NCBI GenBank assembly: GCA_019137255.1
Contig: WPDH01000127.1
Span: 26,725-90,724, forward strand
Direction of reading: 5' to 3'
DNA from: Corinectria fuckeliana
Lineage: Eukaryota; Ascomycota; Sordariomycetes; Hypocreales; Nectriaceae
Length of the DNA: 64,000 nucleotides
The first letter of the stretch is position 1. Every line of letters begins with the position of its first letter. A program made the translations under genes and the position numbers. Below, one piece after another: positions 34,063-44,358 of this stretch. Below the pieces are notes generated by a model. That model had not been told where the DNA came from. It was given only the letters and a program-made list of their open reading frames with translations, and made no database searches.

Positions 34063-34560
34063 ATGCAGTTCTCCCTCGTTGCCCTCACCTCCATCCTCGC
34101 CGTCACGGCCCAGGTAAGCATCACTTGCCATCATCAACGCCTCGTCCATCGGCGACTAACATGACGTCTCTCCCAGGCTCTGGACGTTTCCTCCATCGTC
34201 GGCGAGGCCTCGAGTGCCATCGAGGGCGCTTCCAGCAAGGTGTTGGGTGCTTCTTCCAGTGCCTCCGCGGCCGCGGCGAGCTCCTCCATCACCAGCTCTG
34301 CTACCGCCACCAGCACCGGCACCGGCACTGCCACCAGCACCAAGACGGTCCCCTCCAGTCTCACCAGCAAGATCAACAGCTTAAGCTCCGCCCTCTCGAC
34401 GGCCACCGGCACCGCCTCCGAGTCTCTCAGCTCCGCCCTCGGCTCCGCCAGCTCCGCGCTGGAGAGCGCCACGGCCACCACCGGCGGCGCCGGCATGCCC
34501 ACCGCCGCCGTTGCCATGGGTGCCCTCATGGGCGGTGCCGCCATCATTGTCAACATGTAA
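34063..34560 (+). CDS. Small Ser/Thr/Ala-rich GPI-anchored cell-surface protein
   Basis: Exons 34063-34113 and 34177-34560 (63-bp intron, GTAAGC...GACTAAC...CAG), 144 aa. The first exon encodes almost exactly a signal peptide (MQFSLVALTSILAVTAQ), with cleavage likely after Gln17-Ala18. The mature part is more than half Ser, Thr and Ala, so it should be heavily O-glycosylated, and has no Cys. The C terminus shows a small-residue site (about residues 119-122, TGGAG) followed by a hydrophobic tail (AVAMGALMGGAAIIVNM), a GPI-attachment signal. It probably sits in the plasma membrane or cell wall. No enzyme domain; function unknown. Confidence 0.85.
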
Positions 34561-35472
34561 ATAGGGACAGTAGATGAGGAAACTTGTTCTTTGCCGAGTC
34601 GTTGACGTCGTTGCTTGGGGAGGGAGGAGCTTGGAAGGATACTTCAAAGCGCAACCAATCAGGAAATGTCGCAATGCCGGCTTGAGACACCTACCCGAAA
34701 GGGGCATGACGCTTCGCACGATACTCACCCCGCAAATCGTGTGTGTGGTATTATGTGGAGATCTTGGGAATTAATGGATGTAACGGGAGCCGTTATTCTG
34801 GAAACTCTTTAGCCTTGCGCATCTGCCGCTTCTACATGAGAGATCACAGGGAAATGGATGGATAGTGCCTAGGTCAAATAAAAACAAAATACACGTACAT
34901 TGTACACAACTATTGATCGGTGATTTAATCTTTTGACTCAGTTTGCTCGGAATTCCCCGTCTTGCAATGCATTACTCGGTGCGACATGGTCATAGCATGC
35001 AAGTCCAATTATTACTGCACACATTCCCCATGTCCTTCGTTGTCTCGTCCTGCCGTGCCACTTTGTTTCACTCAACCAACATCCTCAATCGAAACAATTC
35101 TCAGCATTCTTGCGTACGTATACTGTTATCAGACCTGGGGGTGAGGTGGTAAATATGCTCAAACTAAACACACAGATACGAGCGTCGTCGTAAGCTCCCA
35201 GATGTTGGTTTGGCCATGATTGGATGTGGCGGCGACAATGACGCCTCGATTTCACCATATTCATAGCACCACTTAGTTGAATGTGTAGTTGCAGCTGTTT
35301 AGCGGCTGTCACGCCATAAACCAAGGGACATGAGTTGTCGAATCCAGTGTTCTGTCTTGTCACGGAGAAGCCGTCTAGTTATTCCCACTCTTGCCAAAAA
35401 CATGCCCGTTTCGTAACTATCTAGGCTACAGGCTAAGGGTATCACATTGTCATCAACCGCGAAGCCGCCTTT
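34561..35472. other. Convergent intergenic region
   Basis: About 0.9 kb between the GPI-protein stop and the stop of the NFKBIL1-like gene. AT-richer than the genes; no repeat or RNA gene seen. Confidence 0.5.
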
Positions 35473-36555
35473 CTATGCCCCTCGTGCTTCTCCCCAGAGT
35501 CTATCGATGATTTGGAAAATGGCTGTCACATCCTTCATCATCGCGTCGTCCACCTGGCCTCCCAGCCGCTGCTGCATCTTGTCTGGGTGCCAGCGCACAC
35601 GCTCTTCCTTGAGCTTGGCCGCAAACTCCTTTTCCCCAACATCGGTGACGCCGAGCCCGTGAACGAAGAATGCCCGGACCTGCTTCTCGTCAATGTCCTG
35701 CCGTCGTCCACTCTCAACGGGCCATTTGAGTGTCGCGGACGTGCCGTCCCAGGCAGACCACGCCTTGGTGTACTCGTCCCAGCGGGCAGACCATGTGCGC
35801 CGCTGTCTGCGCTCCTCGCCCCGGCGGAGGCTGCGCTCCATCTCCACCTGGAGTTTGCGGTTGTGACGCTTTTCCTCCTCCTTGCGCTTCTTTTCCTCTG
35901 CGCGCTTGGCTCGTTCTTCTATAAGTCCGGCATGGGTTTTTTCCCACATCTTCTGGCGCACGTAGGTTGCGTACTCATCTTCCGTCATCTGCTCGAGCTC
36001 ACCGGTCGGGCCAACCTTCTCGTTGGAGTAGACATGGACAGGCTGTCCGTAGACACCCTGCCAGTACGAAGCGCCCTCGTCATCCGCCATGGCATCGAAA
36101 AGCGATTCCCTAAAGGCAACTTCGGGATCGAGTGTCGGCCGCTCATAGGGGTCGGGCGGGGTAGGGGATCGGTGTCGTCGACGGTGATGGTGACGGTGGC
36201 GATGCGACCGAGGTCGGTCGCCGTCTCGGTGATGGTCCCGGTCGCGATCGCGATGGCGGGAGGAACGGCGCCGAGATCTGTGGTCCTTGAGCTTCAGACG
36301 AGATCGCCTAGGTCGCGTCTTGTCAGTCTCGCCATCTCGATCCGTTTCGGACCGCCGCGAGGTCGAGCCTGCGTCTTGATCCTTCGAGGGCCCGTCCTCG
36401 GTGTCTTTTGCCTGTTCTCCATCTCCCTCTTGTTTTTGACGTTGACCTTCTTGATCTCTATCTCGGTCTTGCGCTCGTGGATGGTCTGGATTGATGGCGG
36501 AGAGAATGTGGCGTCGTCTTGGGGACTCGGGTGTGTCGCCCATCGTGGCCATCAT
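35473..36555 (-). CDS. NFKBIL1-like protein with C-terminal J-like region
   Basis: Single exon, 360 aa. Three close ATGs (36555, 36552, 36543) could start it; that at 36552 has the best context. Residues 20-135 are an extremely charged Arg/Asp/His/Ser stretch (RHRDRDRDHHRDGDRPRSH), like RS/RD-rich nuclear proteins. A long Lys/Arg/Glu helix lies at about 200-255 (EERAKRAEEKKRKEEEKR), probably a coiled coil. The C-terminal block carries VRAFFVHGL, LKEERVRWHPDKMQQRLGG and IFQIIDRLW, a diverged J-domain-like ending found in NF-kappa-B-inhibitor-like 1 homologues. Fungi lack NF-kappa-B, and the human protein has been linked to RNA processing, so a nuclear RNA role is more likely. A short upstream frame overlaps the start (see findings). 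Confidence 0.8.
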   Translation of the reverse strand: MMATMGDTPESPRRRHILSAINPDHPRAQDRDRDQEGQRQKQEGDGEQAKDTEDGPSKDQDAGSTSRRSETDRDGETDKTRPRRSRLKLKDHRSRRRSSRHRDRDRDHHRDGDRPRSHRHRHHHRRRHRSPTPPDPYERPTLDPEVAFRESLFDAMADDEGASYWQGVYGQPVHVYSNEKVGPTGELEQMTEDEYATYVRQKMWEKTHAGLIEERAKRAEEKKRKEEEKRHNRKLQVEMERSLRRGEERRQRRTWSARWDEYTKAWSAWDGTSATLKWPVESGRRQDIDEKQVRAFFVHGLGVTDVGEKEFAAKLKEERVRWHPDKMQQRLGGQVDDAMMKDVTAIFQIIDRLWGEARGA

Positions 36556-37097
36556 GAGAGCGCCATGCGGGTCGAGGACATCTATTTTGCAGTGCCCTAA
36601 CTAAGAGATGGACTCGTGAAGACTGGTTTCGCAGTGGAAGTGAATCATGGTGGGGCAGAAAGCGAACGTGCTGTGATCGAGTGTTGGTTGTTGAAGTGCG
36701 TTGAGCAGCGCACGGGCCACCGGCGAATAAACGCCCTGACGTCCTAAGTATTTACCTATGGAGAGAAACTCCTTTAATTCTATTGGTCCTGAATACTTAC
36801 TTAGACTACCATTTGCAAACCACACACCGTGGAAGGAAGGTACGGCCTATGAACCACTGTATCACCTCAATGCAGAGGCAAGAATCCAATGGACGAGCGT
36901 TCCTTCACACGCTCGAGGCCGGGTCAAAATGTCTCCGGCTCTGTATACCTTTCCCCAAGGCAACGCAGTCCTTAAGAAGCTGGAGAAGCAACACCATTTC
37001 TCGCCAACCTTTCAGGCCTCCCACTCACTCCAACACGAGATAATCACGAACCCGCCTCTTAGCAACTCGAAACACTCGTAATCGCACAGTCCGCACC
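36556..37097. promoter_or_regulatory. Divergent promoter between the NFKBIL1-like and C2H2 genes
   Basis: 542 bp that must contain both promoters. Short frames here have no coding character. No specific binding site recognised. Confidence 0.45.
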
Positions 37098-38013
37098 ATG
37101 CTCTGGTGCACACCCTGTAACAGGGTGTTCGCCAACCGTTCCGCGCTTTGGCAGCATCTCGAGACTTCAGCATGGCGGCACCCGTACTGTAAGCGCTGCG
37201 ACCGCGTTTTCAGCTCCGAATCCGCGAAACAACAGCACTTAGAAACGTCATACGAGCATAATGTCTGCAGCATGTGCCGCGGAAACCCTGATTTCCCCAG
37301 TTTAGACGACCTGGATGAGCATTTGGCGAGGCAGCACAACTTCTGCAATGAATGTAGCCGTCGTTTTCACAGCCAGGACCAGCTCGCCAAGCACGATGCA
37401 GCCGAGCATTCACAGGCCTGCCCGACCTGCTTCCTCTGCTCGCACCAACCGAACTTTACGACGGCAACCGGTTACGACCAACATTTGGCTGCGAAGCATG
37501 TCCTCTGCGACTACTGCAACCTTTACCTGAAGGACGAGGACGACCTCGCTTGGCATGATGAGACCGAGCACTACAGATGCGACATCTGCTGGAATTACTA
37601 CGATTCGGAGTCAGATTTGACACAAGTTCGTTCTCCATTGCCCGCCATGTGACCTCGACTGACCCCCCCCGTAGCATTTCAAGAAACACGAGGCAAAGAA
37701 GGTCAAATGTGCAGCTTGTCCGCGGATGTTCGTCTCCGACTCTGCAATGGTGCTGCACCTTGAAAATGGCACATGCGAGTCAGGAGTGAACAGCGAGGAC
37801 GTCTCCGAGCTAGCATTCGAGTGCTATGATCTAGACGACTATATCTGTGACGGAGACGACCCGGCCTTCGACTTTGTGTGTCCCACATGCGACTTCCCAT
37901 GCAGGTTCATCAGCGGGCTCTTGCAGCATGCCGAAAGCCAGGCTTGCGACGAGAGTATGGCCAAGGGTGCCCCGCTGTGGAAGTTCTTGAAGCTTTTGCG
38001 GAGACGGATTTAA
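37098..38013 (+). CDS. C2H2 zinc-finger protein
   Basis: Exons 37098-37625 and 37675-38013 (49-bp intron, GTTCGT...GACTGAC...TAG), 288 aa. Nearly the whole protein is C2H2-like fingers: WCTPCNRVFANRSALWQH, YCKRCDRVFSSESAKQQH, VCSMCRGNPDF...EHLARQH, FCNECSRRFHSQDQLAKHD, a CPTCFLCSHQ finger, LCDYCNLYLKDEDDLAWHD, RCDICWNYYDSES...HFKKHE (His residues supplied by exon 2) and KCAACPRMFVSDSAMVLH. A last finger-like unit (VCPTCDFPCRFISGLLQHAE) is near the C terminus. The dense, mostly canonical spacing suggests binding of nucleic acid or protein; no activation domain is obvious. The intron falls inside a finger, and the frame across it restores the His pair. Confidence 0.85.
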
Positions 38014-38788
38014 CAGTCAAGGCGACTCTGTTGATGGCTGGCTAACGCTGATGGCTGGTTGTATCATCCACCGGTCACGAGAGTAATGGGCAGACTTGGC
38101 AGAGTCTTGGAGGCAAAACCCAATGGGATGGATTTGTTCGCCGTCGCCTCACGCGACGTGTACGAAGTAGGTACCAGTACCTACAGCCCACATTACAGGC
38201 CTGAGACATGTGATCGAGGGAGGCTTCCATTGTCTCAAAGGCAAGCATAGGAGAATAGGTGTAATATGTGTACAGATAGGCAGAGACGCAGATGGTCTGG
38301 ACAGAGTGTTGAGAGTACACAACTGTATACAACTGTTTTGAGGCTATCCACATGGAAAATGAGCACCTGTTGCGTACGTAACCTAACCCCCAGCATCCAC
38401 GACATGAAAAATTAGAGCTTTACATGGATCTTTGCTGGCTTCCAGGCACGCCACCAATCAGGAGCCTCCCTCGGATCCTCCACTCCACTCCATGCTTTCC
38501 AGCAGATTTGCCGCCCCGGTTTAGCGGGCTTCCAGGGGACGTGAGGGTCGCGAACTCCCCGCGGCCAGCCAATCGACAGCCTCCGAATCGTCGCAGGGCT
38601 GCGCTGCGTCTTGTCTCGTCTTCATCGATTCGACCCCCGTCCCATCTGACAATCTGTCGCAATCCTCCCGGCCAGCCTTTTCTCTCTCTCCGGGACGACG
38701 TGCCAACTCGCTGCAGGATGCGCACATAGCGCTCGACTTCCACATCGACCTTTGCGCGCTGCCCGGATTCGCCTTCACCACTCTCATC
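38014..38788. other. Intergenic region upstream of the ZIP transporter
   Basis: 775 bp with the 3' end of the zinc-finger gene and the promoter and leader of the transporter. A small repeat (gctgatggctggctaacgct, about 38030-38060) is present. A long minus-strand frame (38420-39247) overlaps the transporter and is judged a shadow. Confidence 0.5.
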
Positions 38789-40323
38789 ATGGGCGGCATT
38801 CTGCTGCTCCTCGGCTTGTGCGTAAGTGAGCTCCTGGCGCGACCCTCCCCTCCTGCGAGATGCCAGCAACAGTAACTGACATGTCGAGCTGCAGGTGGTC
38901 ATGGCTTTGGCGTATGTGCCATCACGAACCCCCTCGAATGCGACTGATGTCGAGGAAGCTGATTGATTCGATAGCTCGTTCCTTGCCGGTGCCCTGCCGT
39001 TGTCCATGTCCTTGTCGCAATCGCAACTCCGACTACTCTCGAGCCTCGGCGTCGGAATCCTCGTGGGAACCTCGCTCATCGTCATCATCCCCGAGGGTAT
39101 TGAGGCCGCCTCCTCGCCTGCAGAAGCCTCCCACGTGCACCGAGTACGAACCTTGGTGCGCCGGTCTCCCTGGGGCAACCACGCCGTCCCGCAAGGGCTA
39201 GGCGAGTCGATACCCGGGGTCAACACTGTAGCGGGACATGGCCACATGGAGGTTGAAGACGTCGATGACGCCGTGCGCCGAGTCGTGGCGTCGATGAGCC
39301 CGAGGAAACCTTTAGAGAACGAGGTTCAACAACCCGAGACGACAGAGCTCCCAGCCAAGGACGGACCCGCCACCGATAACGACGAGACCAACGATGACAA
39401 AGAAAGCAATGGCGAGAAGGCAGGGGAAAGCGACAAAGCTGAAGAGCCGGGGACCGGGAACGACGAGCACGAGCATGAGCACGAGCACGAGCATGAGCAT
39501 GAACATGAACATGCCGTGGTGCCCACATTCGAGATCGGATTCTCCCTAATCCTCGGGTTCGTTTTGATGTTTCTCATCGACAGACTCCCGAGGCACGCAA
39601 CCGAAAGCCTTCACTCAGCCCCCCAGACGAGACACATCAGTCTGGACAACCTCAACGGAGATACCGCCTCGGTGGACGAAGAGGCCGAGGGGTTCCTGGG
39701 CTCCCTCACACCAACCCCGAGACGGGCACGTAGTCTCGCCACGACGACAGGACTCGTCATCCACGCTGCCGCAGACGGCATTGCCATGGGCGCCTCGTCA
39801 ACCACCACCGACATGAAGCTGGGGTTCATCATCTTTTTCGCCATCATGATTCACAAGGCCCCGGCCGCCTTTGGTCTGACGTCTCTGCTCCTGAAGCAGG
39901 GTCTCTCGAAACGTGCTGCGAGGGGTCATCTGATTGTCTTCAGCTTGGCCGCTCCTGTAGGCGCGCTAGTTACGTGGCTCGTCATCACTCTGCTGGGTGC
40001 TGCAGGTCACGACGGCGACCACTGGTGGACGGGCATGCTGCTCCTATTCTCGGGAGGCACATTCTTGTGAGTTGACCTTTTCCCCAACCCCGTCCTCTCC
40101 ACCACTGAGGTCATGCTGAGACAGTAGCAGGTATGTTGCCATGCACGCGATGCAGGAGGACGGCAGCTCGCATAGTCACGGCTATGAACACGGCGTCAAC
40201 GGCTACGCGGAGAGCAGCTCGACGGCCCAGCGAAAACCAAAGGGCCCGCAGATGCGCGACACGCTGGCGACTGTCGGCGGCATGTTGGTTCCGCTTCTTA
40301 CGCAATTCGGACACCACCACTAG
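38789..40323 (+). CDS. ZIP-family metal transporter (ZIP9/Atx2-like)
   Basis: Four exons: 38789-38821, 38895-38911 (17 nt), 38975-40066, 40131-40323; 444 aa. The first two short exons supply MGGILLLLGLCVVMALA, the first membrane helix; LSSLGVGILVGTSLIVIIPE is the second. A cytosolic loop holds an uninterrupted Glu-His repeat (about residues 181-197), a typical metal-binding loop. Metal-site helices: GLVIHAAADGIAMGA (His280, Asp284) and MIHKAPAAFGLTSLLLK (His310); HKAPAAFGL is characteristic of the ZIP9 branch. Further helices follow, ending LATVGGMLVPLLTQFGHHH. It should bring zinc or manganese into the cytosol, by analogy from the Golgi or another secretory compartment. Family firm; location and metal inferred. 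Confidence 0.88.
39466..39514 (+). repeat. GAGCAC/GAGCAT repeat coding a Glu-His run
   Basis: A hexanucleotide repeat of about eight units (GAG CAC / GAG CAT / GAA CAT) inside exon 3 of the ZIP gene, encoding alternating Glu and His. Confidence 0.9.
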
Positions 40324-43300
40324 GGGAGGGAAACGTCTTCCTTTATTTTGCATGGTGTTCGGCTACGCTGCATGTTTCAAGCGGTGGACGAAGACGTCAA
40401 CGACACGACGGCGAGACTTGGTTATAGATGGCGCTTGAATTTTCTGCAGAGCCGGCGAGCTCCTCGCGCGTGTCACGGATCAGATACGGTATAGAACTAT
40501 ACGGAATATGATGGAGGTTGGAGACACTGGACGATGTAGGATATAGCAGGCTGTACACCAAGACTAGGACCAGGTCGTCGTGTGTTGGAAGAACAGACTC
40601 AATGGAAGAAGGCATTTGAGCCCAGTTGACAAACTCTCTTGGCCATACCTACCGTGGCATGACCATGCGAGACTGTAAATGCCTATCGTGTATTCGTATA
40701 TGCGTAACTCAGATGAGGGAACACGGGGTTCATGGATTTTATAGATTTCTTATCTGGCTGGAGTGCTGATTGTTTCGGTACGGCGTTTCAGTGAGAAGCC
40801 TATGCGAAACGCTTGGACTCGTAAGCTCACCTCTAGAGAGCTGATATTTGCCTGATCAAAGATGCCAACAACAGTTTTTGTTCTAAGTTTAGTATAGGGT
40901 TCAATACTGCGTGGTAGAATGGTAGCACATAACGAGGATGTCGTGCTTCTCTCCAATGACAGGAGGGAGGGAGATGATGGGCTGACACCGACAGCGATGA
41001 TTGGGGGAACGACATGGTCCTGTGTTACAGAGATGAACGGTTTATTCTCCGCAGGGTGGGGAACACAAAGGGATTGTGTCGGGCATGTGCCAGTTTGCTT
41101 CTCCCGTTTCGTGGTAGGACGAGGAAACAATTCATCCAAGGGACGGTTTTCAATGGACTATTATGACTGGCCGCCAATAAGGGTTGAAATTGAATCGAGA
41201 CCTGGGAAGAGTCATTATTATCGGTATGACATATCATATCCAAGTCTTGGGCCTAAGCTGGTGGCCACGCACAAAGGAGAGAAACAGAGGAGTGATACGG
41301 AGGGTGTTCAGGTGTTGTGCATGGATGGGCGGCACATGGACTCGGGATTGGCGCCGTCAAACGAAACTGGATGACTAGCTTAGATCTATCGGAATCTGGA
41401 CAGATCGGGGGGATGGCGAGTCGAGTCCGAGTATCTCAAGGCACAAAGCAGTACGTACTTGTGAGATGGTGGCTGCGCTAGAAGGGGAGGCTGCTTGTAG
41501 CTTGGCGACCTGCAGACAACCTGAAGCAGCTATGATGTGGATGAAGGGGATGAATGCCTGAGAGATGGAGGATGCCTACCTACTTACTGCTTACTACCTA
41601 CTTACTAACTTTATCTTATCGAAGCCTTTCAAAGAAGGAGTCGTGCCGTGGGGGGAAGGTTTCCGGCGTGAAGCGCCGAGAAAGTACCGTGTACTCCGTA
41701 CTTACTGGTGGCCGATGCCTTTTGCCGTACAATGGAACTGAGAAGTACTAACTTTTCAACACAATAATGCGATGCCGCTTGGATATCACATCACCAACAC
41801 GTCCAACCAACCATTCTCGAGCAATGGAACCGCCAGAGCAGTGGAGTCCATGGCACTTGATCAGCTCGGGCGGGCACCACGTCCGCACTGCCGACTGTCT
41901 ACGGTAATTAACGTGCTGGGGATGCAAATGGACTACCGAGGGATGTGCATACGGGCAGATGAACTCCCTGCGAACCTTGTGAGACTGTCTGCGAAGTATC
42001 CGTACGGACAACCCAGTTCAGGGCGACTGCGCAGTTCGAAACGCATCCCGTTTGCAGCTGGACTCGACAATGATCGTTTCCCCATTCCGACGAAACCTGT
42101 GATAGACGGCAGGGAGACGGCGGCCCCTAACGACTAAGCCTACTATGTACGTCGTAGAATTCATAATTCCATGCGGCCTAATCCTCGGATAGGACCTTGA
42201 TATTGTTGCATGTCCTTTGTACGAAGTAATTACTACATAGTAGTAGTGAAGGAGAATTCCAGCAGGCTGGAGACGCCCTGAGAGGCGGAGGTTACCCTTT
42301 TCAGCCCCCGGGCGTCTACGGGGATGCAATCCGTGGACCCATTGCGCCCACACATTCTGCCGCCCAATGCATTAAACGCCAGGAAACGGCAGATCCGAGG
42401 ACCAAGCCAGCGGCGTACGGTGTCTTGCGTTGTCGTACAAAGCCATTTCACTTCCGGGGCGTGTGTGGCGCGCACGGATACTTGAACTAGGTGGTTGTTC
42501 TGACTGTACTTACCTTTCCTCACCCGCCCAAGTAAGTATGCCTGCTGAAGGATGGCCATAAAGAAGGACCTCCATCAACTCTGCAACCGACGACATGCAG
42601 TGCCTGAGCGCACAGGGCGGGCTTGGCCCCTTCATGTCCGGACGGGCTGCAGCCGGCCTATGGGGGAGTGGAGGTACCTGGAGAGAGTCCATCCACCCCT
42701 GGCCACAGGCTGTGGCTCTCCTGTGGCTCCCCCTGTGGTTAGCGCTACGATTCAGATAGTAGTGGACCTTACCGGGCATGGAAATGGGACGGAGGCACCT
42801 GGTACGGTAGATAGGTAACCCCCCCCCCCCGCCGTTCTTCCCAGTTGGGTTTCTCGGCTCCTCCCTCCAGCCGCCAGCCCGGCCGTCTTTGATTCGCCCC
42901 AACGAAGCCCCCAAGCCCCCCAAGTTGCCCCCCCCCCCCTCTCCCCCGGTCGCCGCCAGCCCGCTCCCAGCAGTGACTGACTCCCGCCCGTCCTCCCGCT
43001 CGCCTGCATTTTCATCCACCCCGTCCCCAATTGCACTCGGGCCTCATCTGCTCTTCTTCACGGCTTCGCAGTTGAAACTCGGTGTCAGCTCCTGCGTCAG
43101 CTCCTGCTCCCTTCCAAAGCGAGGATCCACAACCAAAGAAGCCCAACATAGTAGAGACTGACACCTAGACTCGAGAGAGAGACCCGGCGACCAGCAGGAA
43201 CAACTGAATCATCGGCTCTGCTTAAGTAGGTCACCCTCGGGCTCTCGCCTCCACTGTCCACTGTCTACTGCTGCATACGACCTGCCTGTGATACCGCTTC

Positions 43301-44358
43301 TGCCTCTCACGCTCGCTCACTCTCACCCTCTCCTCCTCCTCCTCCCCTGCCGCTTGTTCGCCGCGCTCATTTAAAGACGAAGACACATCCGAACCGAAAG
43401 CAAGCCTCGCAATCCGCCAACCGATCCCCAGCATCCATCCCTCGGCGACGCACTCCGACGCGCCCCTTTGTACATACAAAGTACGGAGTAATTACAGTGC
43501 TCTTGGAAGTTGGCCGGCCGCCCCCAGGAAACCAAATTGTCTCACTCGTTGTCTCGCTCGCTCGTTTGCTTTGCTTGCCGTTATTGGCTTTCCTTGGCAG
43601 CATTCATTCATTCGCTCGCCCTCTGCATTGCCGCATCTGAATTGATTTGAATGCCCTCTCCTGGCCCGCCCGCCCTTGGTTTGTCACTTGTTAAGAACAA
43701 GTACCGGTGCGTTAGCGTTACGCCTTCGCCGTCCGTCCTCGGTCCTCGTGCAGCCCGTGGCCGGCGTCAGGGCAGTGTCACTTGAGACGACAGACAGGTA
43801 ACGCATTCCGTTTAGCGCCCCTTCGATGCCGCCATCGTCTCGCCCTCTGCACCTTTCACTGCTGCCATTCACTATCATTCATTCACTACCTGCTCATACC
43901 TACCTACATACCTACCTACCTGCTCGTTCTGCACCGTCACCACCGTTCTCTGTTCTCAGCTCGACCGTCCGTCTAGTCGATGAGCCAATCCTATGGTCTT
44001 GGCTACCGACTGCGGAACTACTCCTGCTCCCTCCCCCCCAAAACCACACCGAGCCTCTGACGTCCAGTTCTTGACGAACCCCGTCCCCTCGCATCTCTCG
44101 TCCTTCGCTCACCTCATCGCCCGCTCTCGTCGACTGCTCCGCCCGCCTACATGTACTGACATTCATCCCCCCCCCGGTGTTCCAGGTCACCCGTCTCCCC
44201 GTCTCCCGTTTCTCCCCCCACACCCGCTCTCTCCTCCTCCGCCTCGACGCCTCCGCTAGCCATTCGTCCTCGTCGCAACTCTCCACCCTGCCACCGCCTC
44301 TCCTAGTGTCCGCCTCCGGATCTCTAGGAGCAAACGACTTCGGGCGACGGGCCGGGCC
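40324..44358. other. 4-kb intergenic region and long leader of the F-box gene
   Basis: The left 2.2 kb show no recognised gene; frames such as 40919-41374 lack resemblance to known proteins. From about 42,820 on the + strand is strongly pyrimidine-rich, with two runs of twelve C (42819-42830 and 42928-42939), a TACC-type repeat (about 43897-43921) and several short upstream ATG frames (for example ATG TAC TGA near 44153). This looks like promoter plus a long 5' leader of the gene at 44359. Confidence 0.5.
42819..42939. repeat. Two poly-C tracts
   Basis: Runs of twelve C at 42819-42830 and 42928-42939, 98 bp apart, in otherwise C-rich non-coding DNA. Run lengths could carry sequencing error. 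Confidence 0.85.

Noticed and set aside
35512..36600. 362-codon open frame on + opposite the NFKBIL1-like gene
   Set aside because: Antisense shadow of an Arg/Asp/Glu-rich gene; the product is Leu/Val/Pro-rich without recognisable motifs.
38420..39247. 275-codon open frame on - overlapping the ZIP gene start
   Set aside because: It overlaps exons that encode clear ZIP helices on +; its own product has no known motif.
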